The position numbers and the translations under genes were made by a program. The notes beneath the pieces are model-generated. The model saw only the letters and a list, made by a program, of their open reading frames with translations, was not told the origin of the DNA and did not search any database. Shown here piece after piece: positions 1-6,017 of a stretch of DNA of 8,052 bases. The stretch covers positions 1 through 8,052 of the forward strand of contig JAJZCP010000057.1 in assembly GCA_021846065.1 (NCBI GenBank), in the 5' to 3' direction. Within the stretch, counting starts at the first letter, position 1. Every line of letters starts with the position of its first letter. This stretch comes from Acidobacteriota bacterium. Its GTDB lineage: Bacteria; Acidobacteriota; Terriglobia; Terriglobales; Acidobacteriaceae.

Positions 1-228
1 TACTACCACCCCGACGCCGCCGACGAAGCCGACCGCCAGGCGCTCAACGCCTGGATCCGCGCGACCGGCCACTTCGACGCCGTCCTCGACTTTGACCGCG
101 CCGTCCGCGATCCCGCACATCCCGACCGCATGCTCCCGGCCTTCGACTCCGGCGATCATCTCCATCCCTCGCCCGCCGGTTACAAAGCCATCGCCGACTC
201 CATCCCACTCGATCTGTTCACACGATAG
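1..228 (+). CDS. SGNH/GDSL-family hydrolase, C-terminal fragment
   Basis: Frame 1 is open from the window edge to a TAG at 226-228 and gives 75 residues; the start lies outside the window. The fragment carries GDHLHPSPAGY (residues 51-61), which matches block V of SGNH hydrolases, where D52 and H55 would be the catalytic Asp and His of the DxxH motif. The preceding segment with FDAVLDFDRAVRDP (residues 25-38) is also typical of the last strand and helix before that motif. The family hydrolyses esters such as acyl or acetyl groups on lipids or polysaccharides and is often secreted in soil bacteria. The substrate cannot be told from this fragment, and the nucleophile Ser and oxyanion blocks are not visible. 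The gene runs convergently towards hom. Confidence 0.85.
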   Translation, partial: YYHPDAADEADRQALNAWIRATGHFDAVLDFDRAVRDPAHPDRMLPAFDSGDHLHPSPAGYKAIADSIPLDLFTR

Positions 229-373
229 GCAACTGTCGCCCTTGCTTTTGCCGTAGAGCGTGTTTCATAAATCAACAAAAGCCTGAAGCCGCCCGTATCA
301 GACCCGCGATCAAAGCGGGGCTGACGAACCGCAACGAAGCCACCGAGGTATATGAAGCAACGGCAAAAACAGA

Positions 374-411
374 AGCAGATTCCCTTCTGGAATGACAACA
401 AGAAAAGCAAG
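374..411. repeat. REP-like hairpin unit, copy A
   Basis: This 38-base unit matches the unit at 4973-5010 at 35 of 38 positions without gaps. Its core is an imperfect palindrome, ATTCC at 379-383 with GGAAT at 389-393 around a 5-base loop, followed by GACAACAAGAAAAGCAAG. On the - strand the hairpin lies about 70 bases after the hom stop and is followed by a T5 run (from + 366-370), so it might weakly terminate hom. The repeat relationship is seen directly; mobility or a regulatory role is inference. Confidence 0.75.
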
Positions 412-456
412 GGCAACGGCAAAGGCAAGAGCAAGGACAAGAGCAAGGGCAAAAAC
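402..456. repeat. Low-complexity GCAAGR-type tail
   Basis: The stretch is an irregular run of hexamer-like units such as GGCAAC, GGCAAA, GGCAAG, AGCAAG and GACAAG, with almost no T on the + strand. It directly follows the hairpin of repeat copy A, and a shorter A/C-rich tail follows copy C (4994-5024), so it is probably part of the same repeat element. It generates a spurious Lys/Gly-rich + strand reading frame. Confidence 0.6.
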
Positions 457-465
457 GGCGCGGGG

Positions 466-1740
466 TTATTTGTGCAGGATCTGCATGTCGAGCGGTGGAG
501 CAAGCACAAAATCCATCTGAGCAATGGCAGCCAGAGCGCGGCGCAGCGCAGAGGCGCGGCACGGCTCAACGGTGACGACGAAGGGCAAACGATCGGCGCA
601 GCAGCCGGGTTTTTGCAGGATGGCGTTGAGGTTGATATTTTCCGCCGCGAGTGAGCCGGCGATGGCGGCGACGATGCCGGGGCGATCACGAACGAGGAAG
701 CGGATGTAGTGCGGCACCTCCGGCTCGACGTTGACGTGCGCGGCACGGAAGGCTACGGGGGCGCGACCCAGGCCGTGCGCGAGATTGACGAGATCACTGA
801 CAACTGCAACGGCGGTGGGATGACCCCCAGCGCCGTGGCCGGAGAAGACAACTTCGCCGCCATGAGCGCCCGTGGTAACGACCATGTTCTCTGTGCCAGT
901 TGACCAGGCCAGCGGGGAGCGTCGCGGAATGAGCATGGGGCTGACGACGGCGGCCAGTCCTTCCTGCGTATCTTCGGCCCGAGCGATCTGACGGATGGTG
1001 GCGTCGAGTTCTGCTGCGTAGGCGAAATCGACGGCGGAGACAGCCGTGATGGGACGCGCGTCAATCTCTTCGGGCGCAACGTGGACGCGCATGGCCAGGC
1101 GCATGAGGATGGCGAGCTTGGCGCGCGCGTCAAAGCCGCCCACATCCTCGGTTGGGTCTGCCTCGGCGTAGCCGCGTTGCTGTGCGTCGGCCAGGACGGT
1201 GGCGTATTCGGAGCCGGATTCCATCGCCGATAGGATGAAGTTGCAGGTGCCGTTGAGAATGCCCTCGACGCGCGTGATGCGGTCTCCGGAGAGACCGTGC
1301 TCGATGCCGGGAATGACGGGGATGCCGCCGGCGACGGCAGCGCCAAAGAGCAGATGACATCCGTACTGCCGGGCCAGCGACTCCAGCTCCGGACCTTGGT
1401 AGGCGATGAGTTTTTTGTTCGCGGTGACAACACTTTTGCCGACGCTAAGCGCGCGGCGAACCCATTCACCGGCAGGGTCAAAACCGCCGACCAGTTCGAC
1501 AAGAATATCGACCGGAGACTCAGGCAAGAGCAGGTCTTCGACACGCTCGGTCCACACAACCGATGGCGAAACCCAGTCAGCCCGCTTGCGAGCGACGTTG
1601 CGGTTGGCGATCATGGTGAGCGCAAGACCAGCGGGCGCGGACTCGGCAAGGATGCGCGCAACAGAGCTTCCGACGGTGCCGAAGCCGATGAGTCCAATGC
1701 GCAATGGAGAAGACTGCGGCGAAGCTGACGATGAAACCAC
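466..1740 (-). CDS. hom: Homoserine dehydrogenase
   Basis: It catalyses NAD(P)H-dependent reduction of aspartate 4-semialdehyde to homoserine, the branch point to threonine, methionine and isoleucine, in the cytoplasm. From the chosen GTG start it has 424 residues, normal for the ACT-containing form. In order it shows a Rossmann motif GFGTVG (19-24), GKSVVTANKKL closing the nucleotide domain, the catalytic-domain segments VAGGIPVI and GILNGTCNFIL, the family signature ADPTEDVGGFDARAKL with the conserved Asp and Lys, and a C-terminal ACT domain (about 345-424, RDRPGIVAAIAGSL) expected to sense an amino acid such as threonine. The frame stays open to 2085, but the extra 115 codons are repeat DNA. 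The GTG at 1740 has a GAGGG eight bases upstream and places the Rossmann fold at the usual distance. No thr or met genes adjoin it here, so it appears monocistronic. Confidence 0.97.
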   Translation of the reverse strand: MVSSSASPQSSPLRIGLIGFGTVGSSVARILAESAPAGLALTMIANRNVARKRADWVSPSVVWTERVEDLLLPESPVDILVELVGGFDPAGEWVRRALSVGKSVVTANKKLIAYQGPELESLARQYGCHLLFGAAVAGGIPVIPGIEHGLSGDRITRVEGILNGTCNFILSAMESGSEYATVLADAQQRGYAEADPTEDVGGFDARAKLAILMRLAMRVHVAPEEIDARPITAVSAVDFAYAAELDATIRQIARAEDTQEGLAAVVSPMLIPRRSPLAWSTGTENMVVTTGAHGGEVVFSGHGAGGHPTAVAVVSDLVNLAHGLGRAPVAFRAAHVNVEPEVPHYIRFLVRDRPGIVAAIAGSLAAENINLNAILQKPGCCADRLPFVVTVEPCRASALRRALAAIAQMDFVLAPPLDMQILHK

Positions 1741-1748
1741 GATGGAAT

Positions 1749-1753
1749 CCCTC
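1749..1753 (-). promoter_or_regulatory. Ribosome binding site that fixes the hom GTG start
   Basis: On the - strand GAGGG is followed by an eight-base spacer and GTG at 1740-1738. No ATG occurs between this point and the Rossmann motif. The in-frame starts further upstream lie inside the 127-bp repeat modules, so this site decides the start. Confidence 0.75.
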
Positions 1754-1782
1754 GATATAAAAAGATTCCCTCCATGATAAAT

Positions 1783-1850
1783 GGCATTGCATGCAGCAGC
1801 CGCGGGCTTTGCCCGCCACGAACACTGGCTGTGCTCCCGATGGTCGCGGG
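1783..1850. repeat. 68-bp direct repeat, copy 1
   Basis: It aligns without gaps to 1910-1977 at 64 of 68 positions, with an offset of 127 bases. It begins GGCATTGCATGCAGCAGC and ends GATGGTCGCGGG. It contains a perfect 6-bp stem, GCGGGC (1802-1807) and GCCCGC (1811-1816), around a TTT loop. A related but shorter version, starting CATTGCATG and also containing a hairpin and a GTCGCGG block, lies at 4908-4942. Confidence 0.93.
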
Positions 1851-1878
1851 GAACAGATGTGGCGGCCGAGAATGAACG

Positions 1879-1910
1879 GCAGATTCCCTGCTGGAAGGCA
1901 AAAAAGAAAG
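1879..1910. repeat. REP-like hairpin unit, copy B (degenerate)
   Basis: GCAGATTCCCTGCTGGAAG matches the first half of the hairpin units at 374 and 4973, with stem TTCC (1884-1887) and GGAA (1893-1896). After the hairpin it diverges to an A-rich tail, which runs straight into the second 68-bp box. This shows that box and hairpin unit are parts of one composite element. Confidence 0.65.
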
Positions 1911-1977
1911 GCATTGCATGCAGCAGCCGCGGGCTTTGTCCGCCACGAACACTAGCGGTGCTCTCGATGGTCGCGGG
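1910..1977. repeat. 68-bp direct repeat, copy 2
   Basis: This is the second copy of the box at 1783-1850, with four substitutions. One falls in the internal stem, converting a G-C pair to G-T, which still pairs as G-U in RNA read from the + strand. It is followed by a stretch (about 1994-2014, GGCAGACAGACCCGCGGAATG) that looks like a decayed hairpin unit. Confidence 0.93.
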
Positions 1978-2016
1978 CGGGCGAAGTGGAAAAGGCAGAC
2001 AGACCCGCGGAATGGT

Positions 2017-2045
2017 TTGTGCCAGATGTGGAGACAAGATATAAC
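2017..2045 (+). promoter_or_regulatory. Possible sigma-70-type promoter for the Cys/His/Met-rich gene
   Basis: TATAAC at 2040-2045 matches five of six -10 consensus bases. A weak -35-like TTGTGC lies at 2017-2022 with a 17-base spacer. Transcription would begin only a few bases before the ATG at 2055, giving an almost leaderless message, which agrees with the lack of a strong Shine-Dalgarno there. The weak -35 keeps confidence low. Confidence 0.3.
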
Positions 2046-2054
2046 TCGAAGAAG

Positions 2055-2468
2055 ATGAAATGGCTTCGACAGACTGGAGTTGCACTCATCCTGGCTGTGC
2101 TGCTGGCGACCGGTACGGATGCCTCTGCGCTGGGTGAGATGGTGGCTGCGTGGAGCAGTCATTCCACTCCGGATGCTCTGTTGCCAGCCTGTTGCCGCCA
2201 TCATAGCAGGCACAAGTGTCCCATGATAGCGATGGGCGGCATGGCTGGCATGAGCGACACGCAAGATGCCAGCATTCATGCCGTGTGCAACTGCTGCCCG
2301 GAAGGCGCAGCACGCGCAGGAACATCGACGACTGCCTGGATGGCGGACGGAACGATGCTGGAAGCGCATGCGCAGCGCCAGTGCAATCTGAGCGTGGGGC
2401 GGCGGCTCGCAGCACAATCGACAGAGCGCAGGCTCTGGCGAGATCGCGGACCACCGAAGACGGCCTGA
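2055..2468 (+). CDS. Small exported Cys/His/Met-rich protein, putative metal-binding
   Basis: This is a 137-residue protein of no family I can name with certainty. Residues 1 to about 24 form a clear signal peptide (MKWLRQTG followed by a hydrophobic core and an ASA-type cleavage site), so it is probably periplasmic. The mature part begins with a dense cluster of possible metal ligands: C46, C47, H49, H50, H53, C55, M57, M60, M63 and M66. A second cluster follows at C78, C80 and C81. The C-terminal third is Arg-rich and unremarkable. The ligand pattern suggests binding of a thiophilic metal such as copper, but this is inference. The in-frame GTG at 1986 would place the signal peptide internally and start inside repeat DNA, so I chose the ATG at 2055, although only a weak GAAGAAG precedes it. 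The receptor gene begins 139 bases downstream on the same strand, and a shared transcript is likely. Confidence 0.75.
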   Translation: MKWLRQTGVALILAVLLATGTDASALGEMVAAWSSHSTPDALLPACCRHHSRHKCPMIAMGGMAGMSDTQDASIHAVCNCCPEGAARAGTSTTAWMADGTMLEAHAQRQCNLSVGRRLAAQSTERRLWRDRGPPKTA

Positions 2469-2593
2469 AGACGCAGGTGCGAGCCTCGTGTGAATGCGCG
2501 GCTTGCTGATCTTTCCTGAAAAACAATCAAGAGGGAAAACCGTGGGGAACATGTCGCCATATATGCGCGCGTGCGTTGCGGCTTGCACTTCCC

Positions 2594-2598
2594 GGAGG
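2594..2598 (+). promoter_or_regulatory. Ribosome binding site that fixes the receptor start
   Basis: GGAGG lies nine bases upstream of the ATG at 2608. That ATG is followed directly by a signal peptide. The frame is open upstream to 2494, but starts there would bury the signal peptide behind 38 residues and lack a comparable site. Confidence 0.8.
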
Positions 2599-2607
2599 CT
2601 TTTGAAA

Positions 2608-4905
2608 ATGCGCAGCAAATGTGTGTACGCGGCCGTGCTGTTCCTGGCGTGGTGTCTGGTGCTGGGCGGTCTGGCTGCATGGGGGACAGACCTGGCGGCA
2701 GTGCATGGGGTGGTGCATGATCCACAGCATTTTCCTGTGGCTGGTGCGCAGGTGGAGTTGCACGCGGTCAGCTCCGAACTGACCATTCACGCGATGACGG
2801 ATGAGCGAGGAGAATTTGATCTGACGAGGGTTCCGATCGGGAGCTATCGTGTGCAGGTGACGGCTGCCGGATTTGCTCAGCTTGCGACGACGATAACGGT
2901 GGAGGCTGGCGTACGGGCTGTGCTGCACCTGCCGCTGAGCGTGGCAGCGGAGCAGCAGACGGTGACGGTGCAGGCGACGCAAGGCGATACGGTGACGCCG
3001 ACGACAACGGTGAGCCGGGAGCAGATTGCCGAGACTCCAGGAGCTGACCGGACGCTGGGCGTAGCCATGATTACCGACTATGTGCCGGGTGCGCTGATGG
3101 CGCACAACATGCTGCACGTGCGCGGCGGGCACCAGACGACGTGGATGCTGGATGGGGTAGCGATTCCGAATACCAAGATTGCCTCGAATGTTGGGCCGCA
3201 GATCGATCCGGGAGACATTGAGCAACTGGAGGTGGATCGAGGGAGTTACTCGGCAGACCTGGGCGACCGGACCTATGGAGTCTTCGACGTGCTGCCGCGC
3301 AACGGATTTGAACGTGATCGACAAGGCGATGTGCGCGTGATCGGCGGAAATCTGGGCGAGGCAGAGACGCAGATTTCGCTGGGCAATCATACGGGGCGGA
3401 CAGCGTGGTACACGAGTGTGACGGGAACGCGTGCGAACTATGGATTACAGACGCCGGTGGCGGCGATCTACCACGACAGCACGAACTCGGAGAGCGTCTT
3501 TGCATCCTTGATTCGCAACCAGACGGAAAAAGATCAGTTAAGGATGGTTGGGCAATACCGGCAGGACTATTTCGATATTCCATATGACCCGAGCAGCACG
3601 GATTATGAGGCGACATCGGGCTACTATGCGTCCTATGGTCTGCGGGATGCGCAGCGAGAGCGGGATGCGTTCGCGATTGCCAACTGGGTGCATACGGCGA
3701 GCACGAAGCTGGAGTATCAGGTGGCGCCGTTTTATCACCTGAATGAGGCGAACTACAATTCGCTGGCGACGGATGTGCCAGTGGCGACGACGTGGCATCA
3801 GCGATCGGATTATGCGGGCGCGCAGGCGGATGTGCATGCGGAGTTGCCGCGCAACAGCGTGTCCGGTGGAATATACAGCTTCTATCAGGCGGAGAATGAT
3901 CTGTTTGGTTTGCAGGTGAATGACGGGGTGGGAACGAGCGTTCCGAACCAGACAGCGGCAACGGATGCCGGGCTGGTAGAGTTCTACATCGAGGACCACT
4001 GGCGCGTGAACCAGTGGGTGACCCTGCTGGGCGGCATGCGATTCTCCATCTTTCGCAGCCTGCTGAACGAGGAGGCGAATTATCCGCGGATTGGCGCGAC
4101 GGTGCGCGTGCCGCGGTTGAATTGGATCCTGCGTGGATTTTACGGACACTATTTTCAGCCCGCTCCGGTGGAGACCGTTTCAAGCGGGTTGTTGAATGAT
4201 GTGACGCAGCAGAAGGGTGAAAATACGTTTGTGCCAATCAAGTCCGAGCGCGACGAAGAACATCAGTTTGGAATCGAGATTCCGGAGCGGGGATGGTTGC
4301 TGGATATCGATAACTTCACAACGCGTGTGAATAACTTTCTGGATCACTCGAATGTGGGCGAGTCGAATATCTATTTTCCGATTTCCGTCGATGGTGCGCT
4401 GATTCGCGGCTGGGAGCTGACGCTGCACTCGCCGCAGGTGGCGCGCCGGGGACAGTTTTATCTGACGTATTCAAACCAGATTGCCGAGGAGCGCGGGACC
4501 ATTGTAGGTGGATTTACGTGCTCGATTCCCACGGATCCTTCATGCAACATTGGCCCGGCGTATGTGCCAGTGGACCACGACCAGAGGGATACGCTGAATT
4601 CCGGCTTTACCTGGCAGTTGCCGAGGAGGTCGTGGTTTTCGTCCAATGTTGAATACGGATCGGGATTGCATAACGGTCTGGCTGGAGCCGATGAAGGGCC
4701 GTACAACGCGAACTATCTGCCGGCACATACGACCTTTGACATCTCCGGTGGAAAGAGCTTCGGCGAGAACTGGCGCGCCTCGGCCACAGTGGTGAACGTG
4801 ACGAACCATCGCGTGCTGTTGGATAACTCGGTGACAATTGGTGGATTTCACTTCGACGATCCGCGGATGGTATATGGGGAGATGCGGTATCGGTTCAAGT
4901 TTTAA
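2608..4905 (+). CDS. TonB-dependent outer-membrane receptor with carboxypeptidase-regulatory-like domain
   Basis: This 765-residue protein has the layout of acidobacterial TonB-dependent receptors. Residues 1 to about 31 are a signal peptide. Residues 32-108 form a carboxypeptidase-regulatory-like beta-sandwich (HGVVHDP, PVAGAQVEL, DERGEFDLTRVPIGSYRVQV). A TVTVQA linker leads to the plug (about 131-230), with LHVRGGHQTTWMLDGVAIPN (about 169-188) and IEQLEVDRGSYSADLGDRTY. The rest is a beta barrel with many alternating aromatic strands, ending MRYRFKF with the terminal Phe typical of outer-membrane proteins. Such receptors take up scarce substrates across the outer membrane using TonB-ExbBD energy. 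The substrate is not readable from the sequence. The upstream Cys/His/Met-rich protein and a plug segment rich in Met and His (MAHNMLHVRGGH) make a metal or metal complex possible, but glycans or siderophores are alternatives. The gene is intact, with no frameshift. Confidence 0.93.
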   Translation: MRSKCVYAAVLFLAWCLVLGGLAAWGTDLAAVHGVVHDPQHFPVAGAQVELHAVSSELTIHAMTDERGEFDLTRVPIGSYRVQVTAAGFAQLATTITVEAGVRAVLHLPLSVAAEQQTVTVQATQGDTVTPTTTVSREQIAETPGADRTLGVAMITDYVPGALMAHNMLHVRGGHQTTWMLDGVAIPNTKIASNVGPQIDPGDIEQLEVDRGSYSADLGDRTYGVFDVLPRNGFERDRQGDVRVIGGNLGEAETQISLGNHTGRTAWYTSVTGTRANYGLQTPVAAIYHDSTNSESVFASLIRNQTEKDQLRMVGQYRQDYFDIPYDPSSTDYEATSGYYASYGLRDAQRERDAFAIANWVHTASTKLEYQVAPFYHLNEANYNSLATDVPVATTWHQRSDYAGAQADVHAELPRNSVSGGIYSFYQAENDLFGLQVNDGVGTSVPNQTAATDAGLVEFYIEDHWRVNQWVTLLGGMRFSIFRSLLNEEANYPRIGATVRVPRLNWILRGFYGHYFQPAPVETVSSGLLNDVTQQKGENTFVPIKSERDEEHQFGIEIPERGWLLDIDNFTTRVNNFLDHSNVGESNIYFPISVDGALIRGWELTLHSPQVARRGQFYLTYSNQIAEERGTIVGGFTCSIPTDPSCNIGPAYVPVDHDQRDTLNSGFTWQLPRRSWFSSNVEYGSGLHNGLAGADEGPYNANYLPAHTTFDISGGKSFGENWRASATVVNVTNHRVLLDNSVTIGGFHFDDPRMVYGEMRYRFKF

Positions 4906-4914
4906 CCATTGCAT

Positions 4915-4930
4915 GGAGCGTCCGCGCTCC
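4915..4930 (+). other. Strong hairpin just after the receptor stop
   Basis: GGAGCG (4915-4920) and CGCTCC (4925-4930) form a perfect 6-bp stem around a TCCG loop, ten bases after the receptor's TAA. There is no T-run, so it is not a standard intrinsic terminator, but it may protect the transcript's 3' end or help termination. It sits where the 68-bp boxes carry their own hairpin, directly after a CATTGCATG block, so it is probably part of a diverged repeat element (4908 to about 5010). Confidence 0.55.
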
Positions 4931-4966
4931 CGGTCGTCGCGGTTGTGCGGTGGTGGGAAACGACCG

Positions 4967-4992
4967 AAAAAAAGCAGATTCCCTGCGGGAAT
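4967..4992 (-). terminator. Probable intrinsic terminator of the Lgt-like/rluD/qor operon
   Basis: Read on the - strand, the perfect stem ATTCCC-GCA-GGGAAT (4992-4978) is followed, after CTGC, by seven T residues (4973-4967). It lies 57 bases beyond the qor stop codon. The four-base gap between stem and T-run and the AT pairs at the stem base make it only moderate. It coincides with repeat unit C. Confidence 0.45.
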
Positions 4993-5010
4993 GACAACAA
5001 GAAAAACAAG
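4973..5010. repeat. REP-like hairpin unit, copy C
   Basis: This is the best-preserved hairpin unit, with a perfect 6-bp palindrome (4978-4983 and 4987-4992, loop TGC) and the tail GACAACAAGAAAAACAAG. It matches copy A at 35 of 38 positions. Upstream in the same gap lies a CATTGCATG block with a hairpin and a GTCGCGG block, so the whole stretch 4908-5010 resembles one composite element in the same orientation as the duplicated modules at 1783-1977. Confidence 0.78.
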
Positions 5011-5048
5011 AACACCTGCACAATCAAGGATTGCGTCCCCGGGTGGCG

Positions 5049-6017
5049 TCAGGGGGTGAGCAGGAGTTTGCCCGTAGTACGGCGGGCGGCGATGTCCATG
5101 AGCGCCTGGCGAGCGTCGGCCAGTGTGTAGGTGTGTTCCATGCGCAGGTTGAGCGAGCCGTCCGCGACCCAACCGAGGACATCGGCAGCGCGAGATTCGA
5201 GTTCAGCGCGCGTCTGTACGTAGTGAGCAAGGGTTGGACGAGTGACGTAGAGCGAGCCTTTGGTGTTGAGCAGGATGGGATCGAAGGGCGGGACAGCTCC
5301 GCTGGATGCACCGAAGAGCGCAAGCAGGCCGCGCGGACGGAGGCAGTCAAGGCTACCGGCAAAAGTGGTTTTCCCAACCGAATCATAGACGACGTCAACA
5401 CCGCGACCGTCGGTGAGGCGACGAGTTTCGGCAACGAAATCGGCCTCTGTGTAGAGGATGACTTCATCGGCACCAGCGGCGCAGGCGAGCGCAGCTTTTC
5501 CCGGCGTGGAAACAGTGGCAAGGACGCGCGCGCCCATGCGCCGAGCAAGCTGGGTGAGCAGCAGGCCGACCCCGCCGGCTGCGGCGTGGATGAGCGCGGT
5601 ATCGCCACGCTTGAGCGGGAAGGTGGAGTAGGCGAGGTAATGCGCGGTGAGTCCCTGAAGAAATGCGGCCGCGGCCTGAGCAAGATCGAGACCGGCGGGA
5701 ACATGAATGAGCTGTCCTGCGGGAACGAGCGCGAATTCAGCATAAGCACCCTGAACGGCAGCGGAAACGACGCGATCCCCGATGTTGAAGCCCGCAACTC
5801 CATCTCCCAGCGCGGCGACAGTACCAGAAGCCTCCATGCCCAACGTGAGCGGGAGTTTCGCGGGGTAACGGCCATCGCGGAAGTAGTTCTCGATGTAGTT
5901 GACGCCGATGGCGGCGACCTGAATGAGCACCTGGCCGGGCGCGGGGACGGGCGTAGGCAGATCGACGAGTTGAAGAACGTCAAAGTCGCCGGTAGAGTGA
6001 ATTTGAATAGCCTTCAT
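5049..6017 (-). CDS. qor: Quinone oxidoreductase (zinc-independent MDR superfamily)
   Basis: This 322-residue cytoplasmic enzyme, of normal length, is predicted to reduce quinones or other electrophilic carbonyl compounds with NADPH. The N-terminal GroES-like domain shows the start pattern MKAIQIHSTGDFDVLQLVDLP, the segment VAAIGVNYIENYFRDG (35-50) and GMEASGTV (60-67). The Rossmann domain carries HAAAGGVGLLLTQLAR (144-159), with AAAGGVG as the nucleotide-binding loop. FGASSGAVPPFDP (235-247) is typical of the quinone reductase subgroup. Zinc-ligand Cys residues of the alcohol dehydrogenases are absent. AGGAG lies nine bases before the ATG. The ATG overlaps the stop codon of the upstream rluD-like gene by one base (TGATG), so the genes are co-transcribed and probably translationally coupled. 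The true substrate is uncertain, as is usual in this family. Confidence 0.92.
   Translation of the reverse strand: MKAIQIHSTGDFDVLQLVDLPTPVPAPGQVLIQVAAIGVNYIENYFRDGRYPAKLPLTLGMEASGTVAALGDGVAGFNIGDRVVSAAVQGAYAEFALVPAGQLIHVPAGLDLAQAAAAFLQGLTAHYLAYSTFPLKRGDTALIHAAAGGVGLLLTQLARRMGARVLATVSTPGKAALACAAGADEVILYTEADFVAETRRLTDGRGVDVVYDSVGKTTFAGSLDCLRPRGLLALFGASSGAVPPFDPILLNTKGSLYVTRPTLAHYVQTRAELESRAADVLGWVADGSLNLRMEHTYTLADARQALMDIAARRTTGKLLLTP

Larger units (their letters stand above)
229..465. other. Intergenic gap between convergent genes
   Basis: No convincing gene lies here. The left part (229-352) holds a short hairpin, CCCGC at 303-307 with GCGGG at 315-319, which is not followed by a T-run and so is not a clear terminator. 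The right part holds a hairpin repeat unit (374-411) and a low-complexity tail (402-456). A Lys-rich + strand reading from about 352 is produced by the A/G/C-rich tail and runs antisense into hom, so I do not regard it as a gene. Confidence 0.6.
1741..2054. other. Divergent intergenic region built from repeat modules
   Basis: This 314-base gap lies between the divergent starts of hom and the Cys/His/Met-rich protein. Most of it is a tandemly arranged composite repeat (68-bp boxes at 1783-1850 and 1910-1977, hairpin unit B at 1879-1910). The promoters of both flanking genes must lie here. On the hom side a TATCAT hexamer (- strand, 1778-1773) resembles a -10 element but has no good -35 partner. 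Confidence 0.7.

Noticed and set aside
352..654. Lys/Gln-rich + strand frame starting in the repeat tail
   Set aside because: The basic N-terminus comes from the low-complexity A/G/C repeat and the remainder is antisense to hom.
1783..1977. CRISPR array
   Set aside because: There are only two 68-bp repeats, with four mismatches, and the spacer itself holds a hairpin repeat unit. No cas genes are present.
1986..2054. GTG start that would extend the Cys/His/Met-rich protein by 23 residues
   Set aside because: It begins inside decayed repeat DNA and would place the signal peptide internally. The ATG at 2055 gives a normal signal peptide.
2494..2607. Upstream starts that would extend the TonB-dependent receptor by up to 38 residues
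   Set aside because: They would bury the signal peptide and have no comparable Shine-Dalgarno, whereas the ATG at 2608 has GGAGG nine bases upstream.
3071..4237. 388-codon - strand open frame opposite the receptor
   Set aside because: The product is rich in Ser, Pro, Arg and His without motifs, and the receptor on the + strand is intact and well supported.
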